Shown piece by piece: positions 1-10,305 of a DNA stretch of 64,000 bases (the stretch's first letter is position 1; each line of letters begins with the position of its first letter). The stretch is from Roseomonas alba (GTDB taxonomy: Bacteria > Pseudomonadota > Alphaproteobacteria > Acetobacterales > Acetobacteraceae): positions 124,001-188,000 of the forward strand of contig NZ_JAHYBZ010000007.1 in NCBI RefSeq assembly GCF_019430885.1, written 5' to 3'. The notes under the pieces were generated by a model. It saw nothing but the letters and a program-made list of their open reading frames with translations, did no database searches and was not told the DNA's origin. The position numbers and the translations under genes are program-made.

Positions 1-246
1 CCCATCGCCGGCCAGCAGCGTGACCGAGGGGCGGCGCGTCGCGGCCAGCGCATCCTCGGGCCGCGGCAGGTCCCAGGCGAAGAAGATCAGGCCGATGAAT
101 CCGGCGACCAAGCCCCAGACCGACACGATGATGGCCCAGCGGAACAAGCGCGGCGCCAAGCGGCGTCGCGCGCGAACGGGGGGTGCAGGTCGGGCGGGGG
201 CGGCGGCGGGGGTCCGCCGCACCCGCGGCGCGACGGCACGGGACAT
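1..246 (-). CDS. Class A penicillin-binding protein (PBP1A type), N-terminal fragment
   Basis: The first 82 codons are present; the gene runs off the left edge of the window. A basic Pro/Ala-rich cytoplasmic tail (residues 1-33) is followed by one membrane anchor (about 34-57, starting LFRWAIIVSV) and then DLPRPEDALAATRRPSVTLLAGDG, the short stretch that precedes the glycosyltransferase domain in bifunctional transglycosylase/transpeptidase PBPs. The full protein would polymerise and cross-link peptidoglycan in the periplasm. It is transcribed divergently from the chemoreceptor gene at 399. The enzymatic domains lie outside the window, so the family is inferred from the anchor and the linker only. 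Confidence 0.6.
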   Translation of the reverse strand, partial: MSRAVAPRVRRTPAAAPARPAPPVRARRRLAPRLFRWAIIVSVWGLVAGFIGLIFFAWDLPRPEDALAATRRPSVTLLAGDG

Positions 247-398
247 ATGCCGTTCGTATAGCACAGGCGCCGGGCGAGCGAGAGCATATGGTTCCCGCGC
301 CCACGAATGCGGAACGATCCGCCCGCAAATTCAGTGGTTAGGCGTTCCGCAAGTGCCGGCACCCGAACATGACGGCTCTACTCCGGAGCCTACTGATC

Positions 399-1769
399 AT
401 GGATCGACACCCTCGCCCCGCCGAAGACGACGCCGGTGCCGGCGAACGAACGCGCTTCCTCGAAATCGACGCCGAGACGCGCGCCGCGCTGGATGAGTTC
501 CGCCCCGCCCTGACCGCAGCGCTGCCGGACATCCTGCGCGGCTTCTACGCCCATCTGCGGGCCTGGCCGCACCTCGCCGCAATGTTCGACGGCGATGCCG
601 CCATGGACCGCGCCGCGGCGGCCCAGGGGCGGCACTGGGAACACCTCTTCTCCGGACGCTTCGATGCCGACTACATGCGCTCGGTGCGGCGGATCGGGCT
701 GATCCACAGCCGCATCGGGCTGGAACCGCATTTCTACATCGGCGGCTATGCCTTCGTGATGACGCGGCTCTTCGCCCTCGCCTGTCGCGCCTATTCCAAC
801 CGCCTCAATCCCGCCGCCGCCCAGGCGAAGACGGCCCGGCTGCTGCGCGCGCTGACCCAGACAGTGATGCTCGACATGGACCTCGCCATCTCAAGCTACA
901 GCGAGGAGAACAAGGTGGAGTACGATCGCCGCCTCGCCGGCCTGGCGACGGATTTCGAGGCGCGCGTCGCAGGCGTCGTCACCGGCATGGTCGAGGAAGG
1001 CGACCGCGTCCACGCGACGGCCGACGCCATGGGCCGCGCCGCGCGCGTCGCGGCGGAGCGCGCCGGCATCGTCGCCGGTGCCGCCCAGGACGCGAGCGCG
1101 AATGTGGAAACCGTCGCCGCGGCGGCGGAGGAACTCGCCGCCTCGGTCTCCGAGATCTCACGCCAGCTTTCCGACAGCGCGGAGATGACGCGCGAGGCCG
1201 TCACCTCCTCCACGCACACCGACGCCATCGTGCGGTCGCTGACCGACGGCGCGCAGCGCATCGGCGAAGTCGTAGGGCTGATCGAGAGCATCGCCGGCCA
1301 GACCAACCTCCTCGCGCTGAACGCGACGATCGAGGCGGCACGCGCCGGCGAGGCCGGCAAGGGATTCGCGGTGGTGGCGAGCGAGGTGAAGTCGCTCGCC
1401 AACGAAACCCGCAAGGCCACCGAGACCATCGCCGGCCAGGTCGCCAGCATGCAGCGGGCGACGAGCGAGGTGGTCGGCGCCATCGCCGGCATCACCATGG
1501 CCATCACCCGCATCAACGAGGTGACGACGGCGATCGCCGCGGCGGTCGAGGAACAGGGCGCCGCCACGGCGGAGATCACCCGCAGCGTGGCCGGCGTCGC
1601 GGCGGGGACGCGACAGGTGTCGGAGCACGTGTCGAGCATGCGCGGGGATGCGCAACGCACACAGGACGACGTCCGGCGGACCACGGAGGCGATCGATGCG
1701 CAGGGCGAGAGGATGCGCGGACTGCAGACGGAGGTCGCGGGGTTCCTGGCGAAGGTGAAGGCGGCGTAG
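399..1769 (+). CDS. Globin-coupled methyl-accepting chemotaxis protein (HemAT-like aerotaxis transducer)
   Basis: Soluble 456-residue chemoreceptor with no membrane span or signal peptide. Residues about 15-170 form a protoglobin/globin-sensor domain; the motif [21 protein letters not shown] spans 97-117 and its His103 is the expected proximal haem ligand. A linker and a long helical MCP signalling domain follow. The conserved hairpin tip reads [20 protein letters not shown] (299-318) and continues [14 protein letters not shown]; it contacts CheA/CheW in this family. The family senses oxygen or another haem ligand in the cytoplasm. An in-frame ATG lies 30 bases upstream (369), but 399 has a GGAG ten bases before it. 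No other che gene is visible nearby, so it must signal to a chemotaxis cluster elsewhere. Confidence 0.9.
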   Translation: MDRHPRPAEDDAGAGERTRFLEIDAETRAALDEFRPALTAALPDILRGFYAHLRAWPHLAAMFDGDAAMDRAAAAQGRHWEHLFSGRFDADYMRSVRRIGLIHSRIGLEPHFYIGGYAFVMTRLFALACRAYSNRLNPAAAQAKTARLLRALTQTVMLDMDLAISSYSEENKVEYDRRLAGLATDFEARVAGVVTGMVEEGDRVHATADAMGRAARVAAERAGIVAGAAQDASANVETVAAAAEELAASVSEISRQLSDSAEMTREAVTSSTHTDAIVRSLTDGAQRIGEVVGLIESIAGQTNLLALNATIEAARAGEAGKGFAVVASEVKSLANETRKATETIAGQVASMQRATSEVVGAIAGITMAITRINEVTTAIAAAVEEQGAATAEITRSVAGVAAGTRQVSEHVSSMRGDAQRTQDDVRRTTEAIDAQGERMRGLQTEVAGFLAKVKAA

Positions 1770-1778
1770 GAAGCCGCC

Positions 1779-2050
1779 AGAGAGGGGCTTTGCCCGTCTC
1801 CGGACCTCTCCCCAGCAAAGGCCACAAGGCCTTTGCAAACCGTCACCTGGTGTTGGGCGCGGCGTTCAGCGCGAGATACCGAAGCGCGCGCGGCGCCCTA
1901 CGCGACAGAGGGAAGGCCGCCAAGCACGCGTCGTGCGCAAGAGCCGGTTCCGGCAGCATTCTGCCCGTGGCGCCCGGCGCCAGGTATCGGTTTCCAAAGG
2001 CCCTGTGGCCTTTGGTGGGGTGAGCCCGAGAGGGGCAAAGCCCCTCTCGG
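1779..2050. repeat. Mosaic palindromic repeat, family 1, copy 1
   Basis: Fills most of the gene-free stretch 1770-2144. The left end is an AGAGGGGCTTTGCCC hairpin, followed by the cassette AAAGGCC..GGCCTTT and the box AAACCGTCACCTGG. The right end is the mirror image: GGCGCCAGGTATCGG, the cassette CCAAAGGCC..GGCCTTTGG, then GAGAGGGGCAAAGCCCCTCTC. The centre has the recurring CGTGCGCAAGAGCCGG and CAGCATTCTGCC boxes. No open frame of interest lies inside. It sits between the chemoreceptor and the 3' end of the convergent GMC gene. The remaining 90 bases before 2145 show nothing recognisable. Confidence 0.85.
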
Positions 2051-2144
2051 TTCCACAGGGGAGAACTAGCAAACCGTTCGGCCTGCGTTGCACGAGGTCC
2101 GGAAGGAGGCGAAGCCCCTTCTCAGCTAATACAGGCGCCGCACC

Positions 2145-3743
2145 TCACCGCGCATCCTCCGCGATCAGATCCGCGGCCTTCTCGGCGACGCTCAGCACGG
2201 TCGCGTTGATGTTGCAGACGGGGATGTCAGGGAAGACCGAGGCATCCGCGACGCGCAGCCCGGCGATGCCGCGGAAGCGCAGGCGCGCATCGAGCGGCGC
2301 TGCGGCGTCGCCGCCCATCCGCACGGTGCAGGAGGGGTGATAGACGGTCCCGCCGGTGGCCTTCGCGACGGCGAGCAGGGCCTCGTCGCTTTCCGCCTCG
2401 GGGCCAGGCCGGACCTCGTGCGCGACGATGCCGTGCAGCGGCTCCGCACCCATCCAGCGGCGGGCCAGGCGCAGGCCGCGCACCACGCAGTCCTCGTCGG
2501 CGCGCTCGGTCAGGAAGCGGGGAGCGATGGCGGGGGCATCCTCGGGGCGCGGGGATTTCAGCGTCACGGACCCGCGGCTGTGCGGGCGGCACTGCCAGAC
2601 GCCCAGGGTGAAGCCGGGTTCGGTCTCCGGCACGCCGATGCGGCCATCCTGCCAGGACAGCGGGCCGCCATTGATCTGGATGTCGGGCGCATCGAGCCCC
2701 GGGACGGTGCGCGCGAAGAGCGACATCATGCCCGGCGACCAGGTCAGCACGCCCTTGCCGGAGGTCATCCAGCGCAGCACCTCGACGCCCAGGCGCGGCC
2801 AGACGATGCGGCGGTTCGCCGACCAGCGGTGATCGGTCAGGCGGAAGGTCAGGCGAACGATGTAGTGGTCCTGCAGGTTGCGGCCCACCGCGGGCACGTC
2901 CATCAGCGGCGTGATGCCGTGCTGTGCGATCTCCTCGGCCGGACCGATGCCGGACAGCAGCAGCAGATGCGGCGACCCGATCGCACCGGCGGCGAGGACG
3001 ACGCCGAAGCGGGCGCGGATCAGGCGTTCCTCACCGGCGCGGCGGATCAGCACGCCGGTCGTGCGGCCGTCCTCGACGAGGATGCGCAGCGCGAGGGATT
3101 CGTCGATGACCGTGAGGTTCTTCCGCGACAGCGCCGGGACCAGATAGGCGCGCGCGGCGGAGATGCGACGCTGGCCGCGCCGGGTCTGCTGGAAGGTGGC
3201 GAAGCCCTCGCGGCGCGGGCCGTTCATGTCCTCGTTGACGGGCAGGCCGATGGCCTCGGCGGCCGCGGCGAAGCGATCGAGCAATTCCGGCCGCTCAGCA
3301 AGGTGCTCGACCGGCTGCGGGCCCGAGGTGCCACGCCCTTCCCCGCCGCCCTCGAAGGATTCATGGCGTTGGAAATAGGGCTGGAAGTCGTCCCAGCCCC
3401 AGCCCGCGCAGCCCTTCTGCGCCCATAGGTCGTAGTCGGTCGGATCGCCGCGCACATGGCCGAGGCCGTTGATGGACGAACACCCGCCCCAGACCTTGCC
3501 GCGCGGATAGTCGAGCGCGCGGTTGCCCGTCGCCGCATCGGGTTCCGTGCGAAATCCCCAGGTCAGCTTCGGATGATCGAGGATCTTCGCGTAGCCCGCG
3601 GGGATATGGATGTAGGGGTGGCGATCCTTGCCGCCGGCCTCGATCACCGCGACCGTGGCACGGCCATCGGCCGACAGGCGGTTGGCGAGCACGCAGCCGG
3701 CGCTGCCCGCGCCGACGATCACATGGTCGAAGGTGTCAGTCAT
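2145..3743 (-). CDS. GMC family oxidoreductase (choline dehydrogenase-like)
   Basis: FAD-dependent alcohol/choline-type dehydrogenase, 532 residues. The N-terminal FAD-binding motif is HVIVGAGSAGCVLANRLS (residues 6-23). The GMC signature region reads PRGKVWGGCSSINGLGHVRG, and a second signature ends LLLLSGIGPAEE. Near the C-terminus, YHPSCTVRMG carries the catalytic His, and the closing segment CNINATVLSVAEKAADLI supplies the partner Asn. The substrate cannot be read from sequence. The ATG at 3743 overlaps the stop of the upstream LysR gene by 8 bases, and an AAAGG lies 5 bases before it. Two in-frame alternatives (ATG at 3746, further ones up to 3764) are spaced worse. The LysR protein is probably its regulator, cotranscribed with it. 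Confidence 0.9.
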   Translation of the reverse strand: MTDTFDHVIVGAGSAGCVLANRLSADGRATVAVIEAGGKDRHPYIHIPAGYAKILDHPKLTWGFRTEPDAATGNRALDYPRGKVWGGCSSINGLGHVRGDPTDYDLWAQKGCAGWGWDDFQPYFQRHESFEGGGEGRGTSGPQPVEHLAERPELLDRFAAAAEAIGLPVNEDMNGPRREGFATFQQTRRGQRRISAARAYLVPALSRKNLTVIDESLALRILVEDGRTTGVLIRRAGEERLIRARFGVVLAAGAIGSPHLLLLSGIGPAEEIAQHGITPLMDVPAVGRNLQDHYIVRLTFRLTDHRWSANRRIVWPRLGVEVLRWMTSGKGVLTWSPGMMSLFARTVPGLDAPDIQINGGPLSWQDGRIGVPETEPGFTLGVWQCRPHSRGSVTLKSPRPEDAPAIAPRFLTERADEDCVVRGLRLARRWMGAEPLHGIVAHEVRPGPEAESDEALLAVAKATGGTVYHPSCTVRMGGDAAAPLDARLRFRGIAGLRVADASVFPDIPVCNINATVLSVAEKAADLIAEDAR

Positions 3744-4686
3744 CATCGCCTTTCGGCGCGCCACTGGCCTCGACGGCCGGCACCTCGCGCGCCACGGACA
3801 GGATCAGGCGGCGCAGCCAGGCATGGCCGGCATCGCTCTCGAAGCGGCGGTGGAAGATCATCGACAGGCGCGTATGGCGGATCTCGACGGGAGATTCGCG
3901 CAGCGCCAGGCCGTGATCCTCGGCGATGACCCGCGCAAGGCGCGAGGACAGCGTCATCACCATGTCGGTACGCTTCAGGATCTCCGGCACCGCGGACAGA
4001 TGCGCGACCACCGCCCCCAGCCGCCGCTTCTTGCCCCGCGCGGCGAGCGCCATGTCCAGCGCGCCGTCCCGCGACCCATTCGGCGAGTGCAGCAGATGCG
4101 GGAAGGTGATCAGCCGGTCCTCGGTCAGGACGCCCTTGGCCAGCGGATGGCCCTGGCGCATCAGCGTCATGAAGGCTTCCGGCAGCAGGCGGATGCGCGT
4201 GTAGATCGCCGGCGGCTCGGGCAGCATGCCCAGCGCAAGCTCTGCCTCGCCACGTTCGACCAGTTCCTGCCAGTTGGTGCGGTCGGCATGACGGATGGCG
4301 AGCAGCGCGCCCGGCGCCTCGCGCGCCATGCGTTCCAGCAGCATCGGCGCCAGCACCGCCTCGGCATATTCCGACAGGGCGATCACGAAAACACGATCCG
4401 TGGTGCCCGGATCGAAGGGCGCATGCACGGCAAGGGTGTCGCGCAGCCGGTCGAGCACCTCCGCGACCGGGCCGGCCAGCGCCAGCGCCAGTTCCGTCGG
4501 TTCCACGCCACCAGGGCGGCGCAGGAACAACTCGTCATTCAGCGCCGCGCGCAGGCGGGCGAGCGCATTCGACACCGCCGGCTGCGACAGATGCAGCCGG
4601 TTCGCCGCGCGCGTGACGTGGCGCTCGCGCGCCACGGCATCGAAGACGCGCAGCAGGTTCAGGTCGAGGGTCGCGAGGTCCGCCAT
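3736..4686 (-). CDS. LysR family transcriptional regulator
   Basis: 316 residues, normal for the family. The winged helix-turn-helix is at residues 1-60 (LDLNLLRVFDAVARERHVTRAANRLHLSQPAVSNALARLR), followed by the linker helix and a periplasmic-binding-like effector domain (about 90-300). It overlaps the start of the downstream GMC oxidoreductase gene, so the two are translationally coupled and probably cotranscribed. This is less common than the divergent LysR arrangement. The gene is also divergent from doxX at 4803, so the 116-base gap may hold its operator; no clear T-N11-A palindrome could be singled out. The effector is unknown. Confidence 0.92.
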   Translation of the reverse strand: MADLATLDLNLLRVFDAVARERHVTRAANRLHLSQPAVSNALARLRAALNDELFLRRPGGVEPTELALALAGPVAEVLDRLRDTLAVHAPFDPGTTDRVFVIALSEYAEAVLAPMLLERMAREAPGALLAIRHADRTNWQELVERGEAELALGMLPEPPAIYTRIRLLPEAFMTLMRQGHPLAKGVLTEDRLITFPHLLHSPNGSRDGALDMALAARGKKRRLGAVVAHLSAVPEILKRTDMVMTLSSRLARVIAEDHGLALRESPVEIRHTRLSMIFHRRFESDAGHAWLRRLILSVAREVPAVEASGAPKGDDD

Positions 4687-4802
4687 TCGTGGCGGTGATG
4701 ATGACCGTTCCGAAGGCCCGTTGGAAGATGGCCCCTGTCCCGACGCATGTTCCCGGCCACCAAAGGGGCCCGCGGGGCCCTTCCGAAACAGGGACCACGA
4801 CC

Positions 4803-5237
4803 ATGCTCGACGTGAAGACCACCACCCCCTACGCCGCCTTCCTGCTCCGCGTGAGCATGGGCGTGCTCTTCCTGGCCCACGGCGCGGTGATGAAGCTGTT
4901 CGGCTTCGGCATCGCCGGCACCATGGGCTATTTCGGCTCCATCGGCTTCCCGCCCATCTTCGGCGCCATCGTCATCTTCGCCGAAATCGGCGCGGGCCTG
5001 GCGCTCATCACCGGCATCGGCGTGCGCGTCGTCAGCCTGCTGGCGGTGCCGATCCTGATCGGCGCGACGCTGCAGCATGCGCCGAATGGCTGGGTGTTCA
5101 GCACCCGCGGCGGCGGCTGGGAATTCCCCGCCTTCTGGACCGTGCTGCTGCTGGTGCAGGCGGGCCTCGGCGCGGGTGCCTTCGCCCTCGACCTGAACCG
5201 GCTGCTCGGCCGGCAGGTGGTCCCGGCTGGCGCCTGA
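4803..5237 (+). CDS. DoxX family membrane protein
   Basis: 144-residue integral membrane protein with four hydrophobic helices (about 12-32, 50-75, 80-98, 108-130). The opening AAFLLRVSMGVLFLAHGAVMKLFGFG is the hallmark of the DoxX/DoxD family. Family members are linked to quinone-dependent oxidation or redox homeostasis, but most have no assigned reaction. The ATG at 4803 follows AGGGACC; longer in-frame starts from 4689 would add a non-conserved, non-hydrophobic tail. A strong hairpin (5267-5292) separates it from the flavin oxidoreductase gene that follows. Confidence 0.85.
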   Translation: MLDVKTTTPYAAFLLRVSMGVLFLAHGAVMKLFGFGIAGTMGYFGSIGFPPIFGAIVIFAEIGAGLALITGIGVRVVSLLAVPILIGATLQHAPNGWVFSTRGGGWEFPAFWTVLLLVQAGLGAGAFALDLNRLLGRQVVPAGA

Positions 5238-5266
5238 GCGAAGCCACACCACATCGACGGGCAAGT

Positions 5267-5292
5267 GGGGCGGGGGAGCCATCCCCCGCCCC
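5267..5292 (+). terminator. GC-rich hairpin after doxX, possible terminator
   Basis: Ten-base perfect arms, GGGGCGGGGG and CCCCCGCCCC, with a 6-base loop, 29 bases after the doxX stop. No T-run follows (TTCCGCTGTC), so it may be a rho-assisted terminator or an mRNA-stabilising structure. Confidence 0.55.
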
Positions 5293-5319
5293 TTCCGCTG
5301 TCACAAGGACATGGCCTTC

Positions 5320-6390
<1,071 letters not shown>

Positions 6391-6408
6391 CGGACGGCTT
6401 CGGATGAT

Positions 6409-6625
6409 TGGAGGGGCTCTGCCCCTCCAATCCACCCCACCAAAGGCCCAAGGCCTTTGGAAACCGTCACTTGGCGCCGGGCAGCACCGCCGCGCCAGTC
6501 CCCTCCGAGCGCGCACCGTGCGCAGGAGCGGGTTTCAGCATCATTCTGCCAGCGGCGCCCGGCACCACATCGAGGTTTGCAAAGGCCTTTCGGCCTCTGC
6601 TGGGGAGGGTCAAAGCCCCTCCCGG
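6409..6625. repeat. Mosaic palindromic repeat, family 1, copy 2
   Basis: Fills the gap between two convergent genes (OYE and hldE). Left end: GGAGGGGCTCTGCCCCTCC, then CCAAAGGCC..GGCCTTTGG and AAACCGTCACTTGGCGCCGG. Right end: GGTTTGCAAAGGCC..GGCC and GGGTCAAAGCCCCTCCC. The central boxes GTGCGCAGGAGCGGGTTTC and CATCATTCTGCC match other copies. Confidence 0.85.
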
Positions 6626-6655
6626 TTCCACGGCACTTGAAGAGGACCCGGGGTC

Positions 6656-8149
6656 CTACCCCTTGATCTTCGCGACCGTCGCCGTCGTGGAATTCCCCGG
6701 CAGGAGTTGCGCCAGCCGCACCTCGCCGCCGTAATCCTGCACGATGTCGCCGCCGACCACCTGCTCCACCGTGTAGTCGGCGCCCTTCACCAACACGTCG
6801 GGCTTCAGCAGGCGGATCAGTTCGACCGGGGTGTCCTCGTCGAACACCGTCACGCAATCGGCGGTGGCGAGCGATGCCAGAACCGCCGCACGGGCCGCTT
6901 CGCCCTGGATGGGCCGCGCCGGGCCCTTCAGGCGCTTAACCGAAGCATCGGAATTCAGCCCAACGACCAGCCGGTCGCACCAGGACCGCGCCTGTTCCAG
7001 CAGATGGACGTGCCCGGGATGCAGCAGATCGAAGCAGCCATTGGTGAAGCCGATGCGCCAGCCGCGGCGGCGCCAGCGTTCCACCTGCTCAGCCGCGGCC
7101 GCGCGGGACATCACCTTGCGCAGCGCGCCGCGCTCGGGCGTCAGCGCCTCGGTGAGTTCTTCCTCGCGCGCCACGGCGGTGCCGACCTTGCCCACCACGA
7201 TGCCCGCCGCGATGTTGGCCAGCCGCGCCGCCACTGGCAGGGGTCGTCCGGATGCGATCGCCGCCGACAGCGTCGAAACCACCGTGTCGCCGGCGCCGGA
7301 GACGTCATGCACCTCCTCCGCCTCGGCAGGGAAGTGGTGAATGCGGTCGCCTTCGAGCAGCGTCATGCCATCCTCGCTGCGCGTCACCAGCACGGCGTGG
7401 AAGCCGTGGGCGTCGCGCAGCGCCCGCATGGCGGCGATGATCCCGTCCTCGGTGTCCACCTTCATGCCGGTGGCCTCGGCCAGTTCGCTGCGGTTGGGCG
7501 TGACCAGGTCGGCGCCGGCATAGCGCCCGTAGTCGCGCCCCTTGGGGTCCACCACGACCTTGCGGCCGGCGGCCTGCGCGGCCTCGATCAGGCGCTTCGC
7601 GGTATCGCCGCCGAGCACGCCTTTGCCGTAGTCGGACAACACCAGAACGGCCGTCGCGGCGACGGCATCGCCGGCGATCTTCACCATGCGGTCCGCGAGG
7701 CGCGGATGGATGGACTGCACGACCTCCTGATCCGCGCGCAGCAGATGCTGGCCATTGGCAATGAAGCGGGTCTTGGTCGTGGTGGTCCGGCCGCCCTGGA
7801 CCAGCAACCAGGGCTCGACGCCGGGTTGGCCACCAATCAGGCCGGTCAGGTCGCTGCCCGCCTGGTCGTCACCGACCACGGAGACGAAGGCGACCGCGGC
7901 ACCCAGCGCCGTGAGGTTGCGCACGACATTGCCGGCCCCGCCGGGCATCGCGACCTCGCGGTCCACGGCGAGCACCGGGACAGGCGCCTCGGGGCTGATG
8001 CGGCGGACCGAGCCATAGACATAGCGGTCGAGCATCGCGTCGCCGACCACAAGGACGGAGGCGCGCTTCAGGCCACGGATGGCCTCCGCCAGCTCGGCCA
8101 CAGGGATTTCCGGCATCGGCCGGTCGGGGTCGGACACGTGGCCTGTCAT
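6656..8149 (-). CDS. hldE: Bifunctional D-glycero-beta-D-manno-heptose-7-phosphate kinase / heptose-1-phosphate adenylyltransferase
   Basis: 497-residue fusion of two steps of ADP-heptose synthesis for the lipopolysaccharide inner core. Residues about 25-340 are a PfkB/ribokinase-type kinase: MPGGAGNVVRNLTALGA at about 68-84 and the catalytic motif DVSGAGDTV at 282-290. Residues about 365-497 are a cytidylyltransferase-like domain with FTNGCFDLLHPGHVHLLEQA (368-387), which contains the HxGH-type nucleotide-binding motif. Length and domain order match E. coli HldE. The start ATG follows GGGTAGGGC; an internal ATG at 8116 is possible. No other heptose gene lies beside it in the window. Confidence 0.96.
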   Translation of the reverse strand: MTGHVSDPDRPMPEIPVAELAEAIRGLKRASVLVVGDAMLDRYVYGSVRRISPEAPVPVLAVDREVAMPGGAGNVVRNLTALGAAVAFVSVVGDDQAGSDLTGLIGGQPGVEPWLLVQGGRTTTTKTRFIANGQHLLRADQEVVQSIHPRLADRMVKIAGDAVAATAVLVLSDYGKGVLGGDTAKRLIEAAQAAGRKVVVDPKGRDYGRYAGADLVTPNRSELAEATGMKVDTEDGIIAAMRALRDAHGFHAVLVTRSEDGMTLLEGDRIHHFPAEAEEVHDVSGAGDTVVSTLSAAIASGRPLPVAARLANIAAGIVVGKVGTAVAREEELTEALTPERGALRKVMSRAAAAEQVERWRRRGWRIGFTNGCFDLLHPGHVHLLEQARSWCDRLVVGLNSDASVKRLKGPARPIQGEAARAAVLASLATADCVTVFDEDTPVELIRLLKPDVLVKGADYTVEQVVGGDIVQDYGGEVRLAQLLPGNSTTATVAKIKG

Positions 8150-8194
8150 GTTGCCAGCCCTACCCTATGGTTGTGTTGCAACGCAAGGTAACGG

Positions 8195-9520
8195 TCATGC
8201 GCCTGCCATGGTCAGGCCCTCGAGCCGGACCGTGGGGCTGTCCGTTCCGCGACGGAATTCCAGGTCATTGGCCGGAGTCATGCGCTGGAACATGTCCGTG
8301 AGGTTGCCGGCGATGGTCAGTTCGCTCACCGGTTCGGCAAGTTGGCCGTTGCGGATCATGAAGCCCGAGGCGCCGCGGCTGTAGTCGCCGGTCACCCCGT
8401 TCACACCCATGCCGATCAGATCGGTGATGTAGAGGCCCTCGGCGATGTCGGCCATCAACTCCGCTGGCGTCATGGTTCCGGGTTCGAGCCAGAGATTGGT
8501 CGGCGCCGGGCCGGGCGGGCCTCCCGTGCCCCGGCTGGCATGGCCGGTGGACCCCAGGCCAAGTTGCCGCGCGGAACGCCAGTCAAGCAGCCAGGTCTTG
8601 AGCACGCCATCCTCGACGATGGCGCGGGCTTCACCCGGCATGCCTTCGCCATCGAAGGGGCGGGAGCGCAGGCCGCGCCGGCGCAGCGGATCGTCACGCA
8701 CGGTCAGGCCGGCGGCGAGGACCCGCTCGCCCATCCGGTCCTTGAGGAAGGAAGTGCCGCGCGCGACCGCCGCACCGTTGATTGCCCCGGTCAGATGGCC
8801 GAGCAGGCTGCCGGACACGCGTGGGTCAAACACCACTGGAATCCGCGCGGTCTTGGGGCGGGTCGGGTTCAGCCGGCGCACCGCAAGTTCCCCCGCCTTG
8901 CGCCCGATCGCCACCGGATCGCCGAGATCGGCGAGATGCACGGTCGAGGACCAGTCGTAGTCGCGTTCCATCCCCGTGCCCGAACCCGCGACCGCGGTGG
9001 TTGAGAGGGAATGGGACGTGCGGGCATAGCGGCCGGCAAAGCCGTTGGACCCGACGAGGGCGATCTCGTAGCGACCCCAGCCGGCATCGGCGCCGTCGGA
9101 ATTCGTGACGCCGCGCACAGCCATGGCGGCTTCCTCGGCCGCCGCGGTACGGGCGAGCAGGTCATCCGCACTCGGTTCCGCCGTATCCGCGAGGTCGAGG
9201 TCGCGCGGCGGGATGGCGACCGCCTCGGGCAGGCCGGCGAAGGGGTCCTCCGGCACCACGCGGGCCATGGCGACGGCGCGTTCGGCGAGCGTCGCGAAGC
9301 CCTTGGGGTCCGGGTCGGTCGAGGAGACGATCGCCACGCGCCGGCCGAGGAAGACGCGCAGGCCAAGGTCGCAGCCCTCGGAACGCTCAAGCTGCTCGAT
9401 GGCGCCGAGACGGCGGCGCACGGAGAGCGAGGTGGAGGCGACCAGCAGCGCATCGGCGGCATCGGCCCCGGCGCGCTTCGCGGCGGCGATCAGGTCGGAA
9501 AGCGTGGTGAGGCGGTCCAT
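8195..9520 (-). CDS. pmbA: PmbA/TldD family metalloprotease homologue (TldE subunit)
   Basis: 441 residues with the two-domain layout of TldE/PmbA: an N-terminal segment about LLVASTSLSVRRRLGAIEQLERSEGCDLGLRVF and a C-terminal half containing PVVFDPRVSGSLLGHLTGAINGAAVARGTSFLKDRMG and GVNGVTGDYSRGASGFMIRNGQ. TldE pairs with TldD, which carries the zinc site, in maturation of modified peptides and antitoxin degradation; no tldD is in the window. Two adjacent ATG codons (9523 and 9520) compete; 9520 has the better spacing from a weak GGGT. The gene overlaps nothing and lies 38 bases from the methyltransferase-like gene upstream. Confidence 0.92.
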   Translation of the reverse strand: MDRLTTLSDLIAAAKRAGADAADALLVASTSLSVRRRLGAIEQLERSEGCDLGLRVFLGRRVAIVSSTDPDPKGFATLAERAVAMARVVPEDPFAGLPEAVAIPPRDLDLADTAEPSADDLLARTAAAEEAAMAVRGVTNSDGADAGWGRYEIALVGSNGFAGRYARTSHSLSTTAVAGSGTGMERDYDWSSTVHLADLGDPVAIGRKAGELAVRRLNPTRPKTARIPVVFDPRVSGSLLGHLTGAINGAAVARGTSFLKDRMGERVLAAGLTVRDDPLRRRGLRSRPFDGEGMPGEARAIVEDGVLKTWLLDWRSARQLGLGSTGHASRGTGGPPGPAPTNLWLEPGTMTPAELMADIAEGLYITDLIGMGVNGVTGDYSRGASGFMIRNGQLAEPVSELTIAGNLTDMFQRMTPANDLEFRRGTDSPTVRLEGLTMAGA

Positions 9521-9561
9521 CATGTTACCCGTCTGGTATGGGGGAGCAGGGGCGGCGACCC

Positions 9562-10248
9562 TCAATGTCCTGCGATCGCCTGGCAGCACTCGTCGATGGC
9601 CTCGGCCTCCTTGGCCAGCCGCAGGACCGGCAGATGGCGCTGGAGATCGAACCACGTCATGCGCGAAATGGCCTCTAGATCATCGTAGATCGGCTTTCGC
9701 GCCGTGCCCTTGCCATACCAGACAAGGGTTTGCGGGTTCCCGTTCTCGTTGATGGTCCTGTAGTCCAGGAACGGGAAGAAGTCGTGGATCAGGAAGACGA
9801 TCTTGAACACGTCTCCATGCCAAGCGTTGCTCTTGTCGCCGGCCTGATGCCGCAGGCGATGCGCTTCCGCCTGTTGCCGGTGAGCCGAATAGACATCGTC
9901 GGGCAGCGTGTCGTCGATCAGTATGGCCGAACGCCGCGTGGTATGCGCGAGGGTATTCGTCAGATCCCTCACGACCTGCTCGAAGACATGCAAGCCGTCG
10001 ATGAATACAATCCCGAAATCCCCGTCCTTCGGAAACTCCGAGAAATAGCGATCGCTCGTGATCGCATGGAAGCGGGTCATGGCATTGGCATGCACGGCGG
10101 TATCGAAGACGAAGCCCGGATCGACCGCCACCCGCTCCGGCACCTCGACGTCCAGGAAGGTCGCGCCAGCCCTGACGCCGATCTCGAGATAACGCTCGAC
10201 GCCCAGGCGACCGGCCAGGGCGTTGATGCGGCGGGCGGAAAAGTTCAT
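9562..10248 (-). CDS. Class I SAM methyltransferase-like protein
   Basis: 228 residues. RYLEIGVRAGATFLDVEV (about 19-36) is the glycine-rich SAM-binding loop of a Rossmann methyltransferase, and FGIVFIDGLHVFEQVVRDLTN (about 77-97) is the DGLH element seen in the class that includes surface-glycan-associated methyltransferases. The C-terminal third (HDFFPFLDYRTINENGNPQTLVW) is less conserved. Its base composition is slightly less GC-rich than its neighbours. The substrate is unknown. It shares orientation with pmbA downstream, but no functional link can be read from sequence. Confidence 0.7.
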   Translation of the reverse strand: MNFSARRINALAGRLGVERYLEIGVRAGATFLDVEVPERVAVDPGFVFDTAVHANAMTRFHAITSDRYFSEFPKDGDFGIVFIDGLHVFEQVVRDLTNTLAHTTRRSAILIDDTLPDDVYSAHRQQAEAHRLRHQAGDKSNAWHGDVFKIVFLIHDFFPFLDYRTINENGNPQTLVWYGKGTARKPIYDDLEAISRMTWFDLQRHLPVLRLAKEAEAIDECCQAIAGH

Positions 10249-10305
10249 CGCGTCACTCCGGTCCAGCCTTCAGTTTCGCCATGATGCCCGCCAGCACCGG
10301 GTGAT

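Noticed and set aside
896-1846. 316-codon frame antisense to the chemoreceptor
   Set aside because: Low-complexity Ala/Ser/Arg translation, no ribosome site, covers a clear MCP domain.
1779-2050. Family 1 repeats as insertion sequence remnants
   Set aside because: No transposase fragment or consistent target duplication was seen in any copy.
1933-2340. Frames through family 1 repeats with recurring peptides such as KGPVAFGGV or FQRPWAFGGV
   Set aside because: The peptide similarity between loci comes from the DNA repeats; no starts or conserved lengths, so not a protein family.
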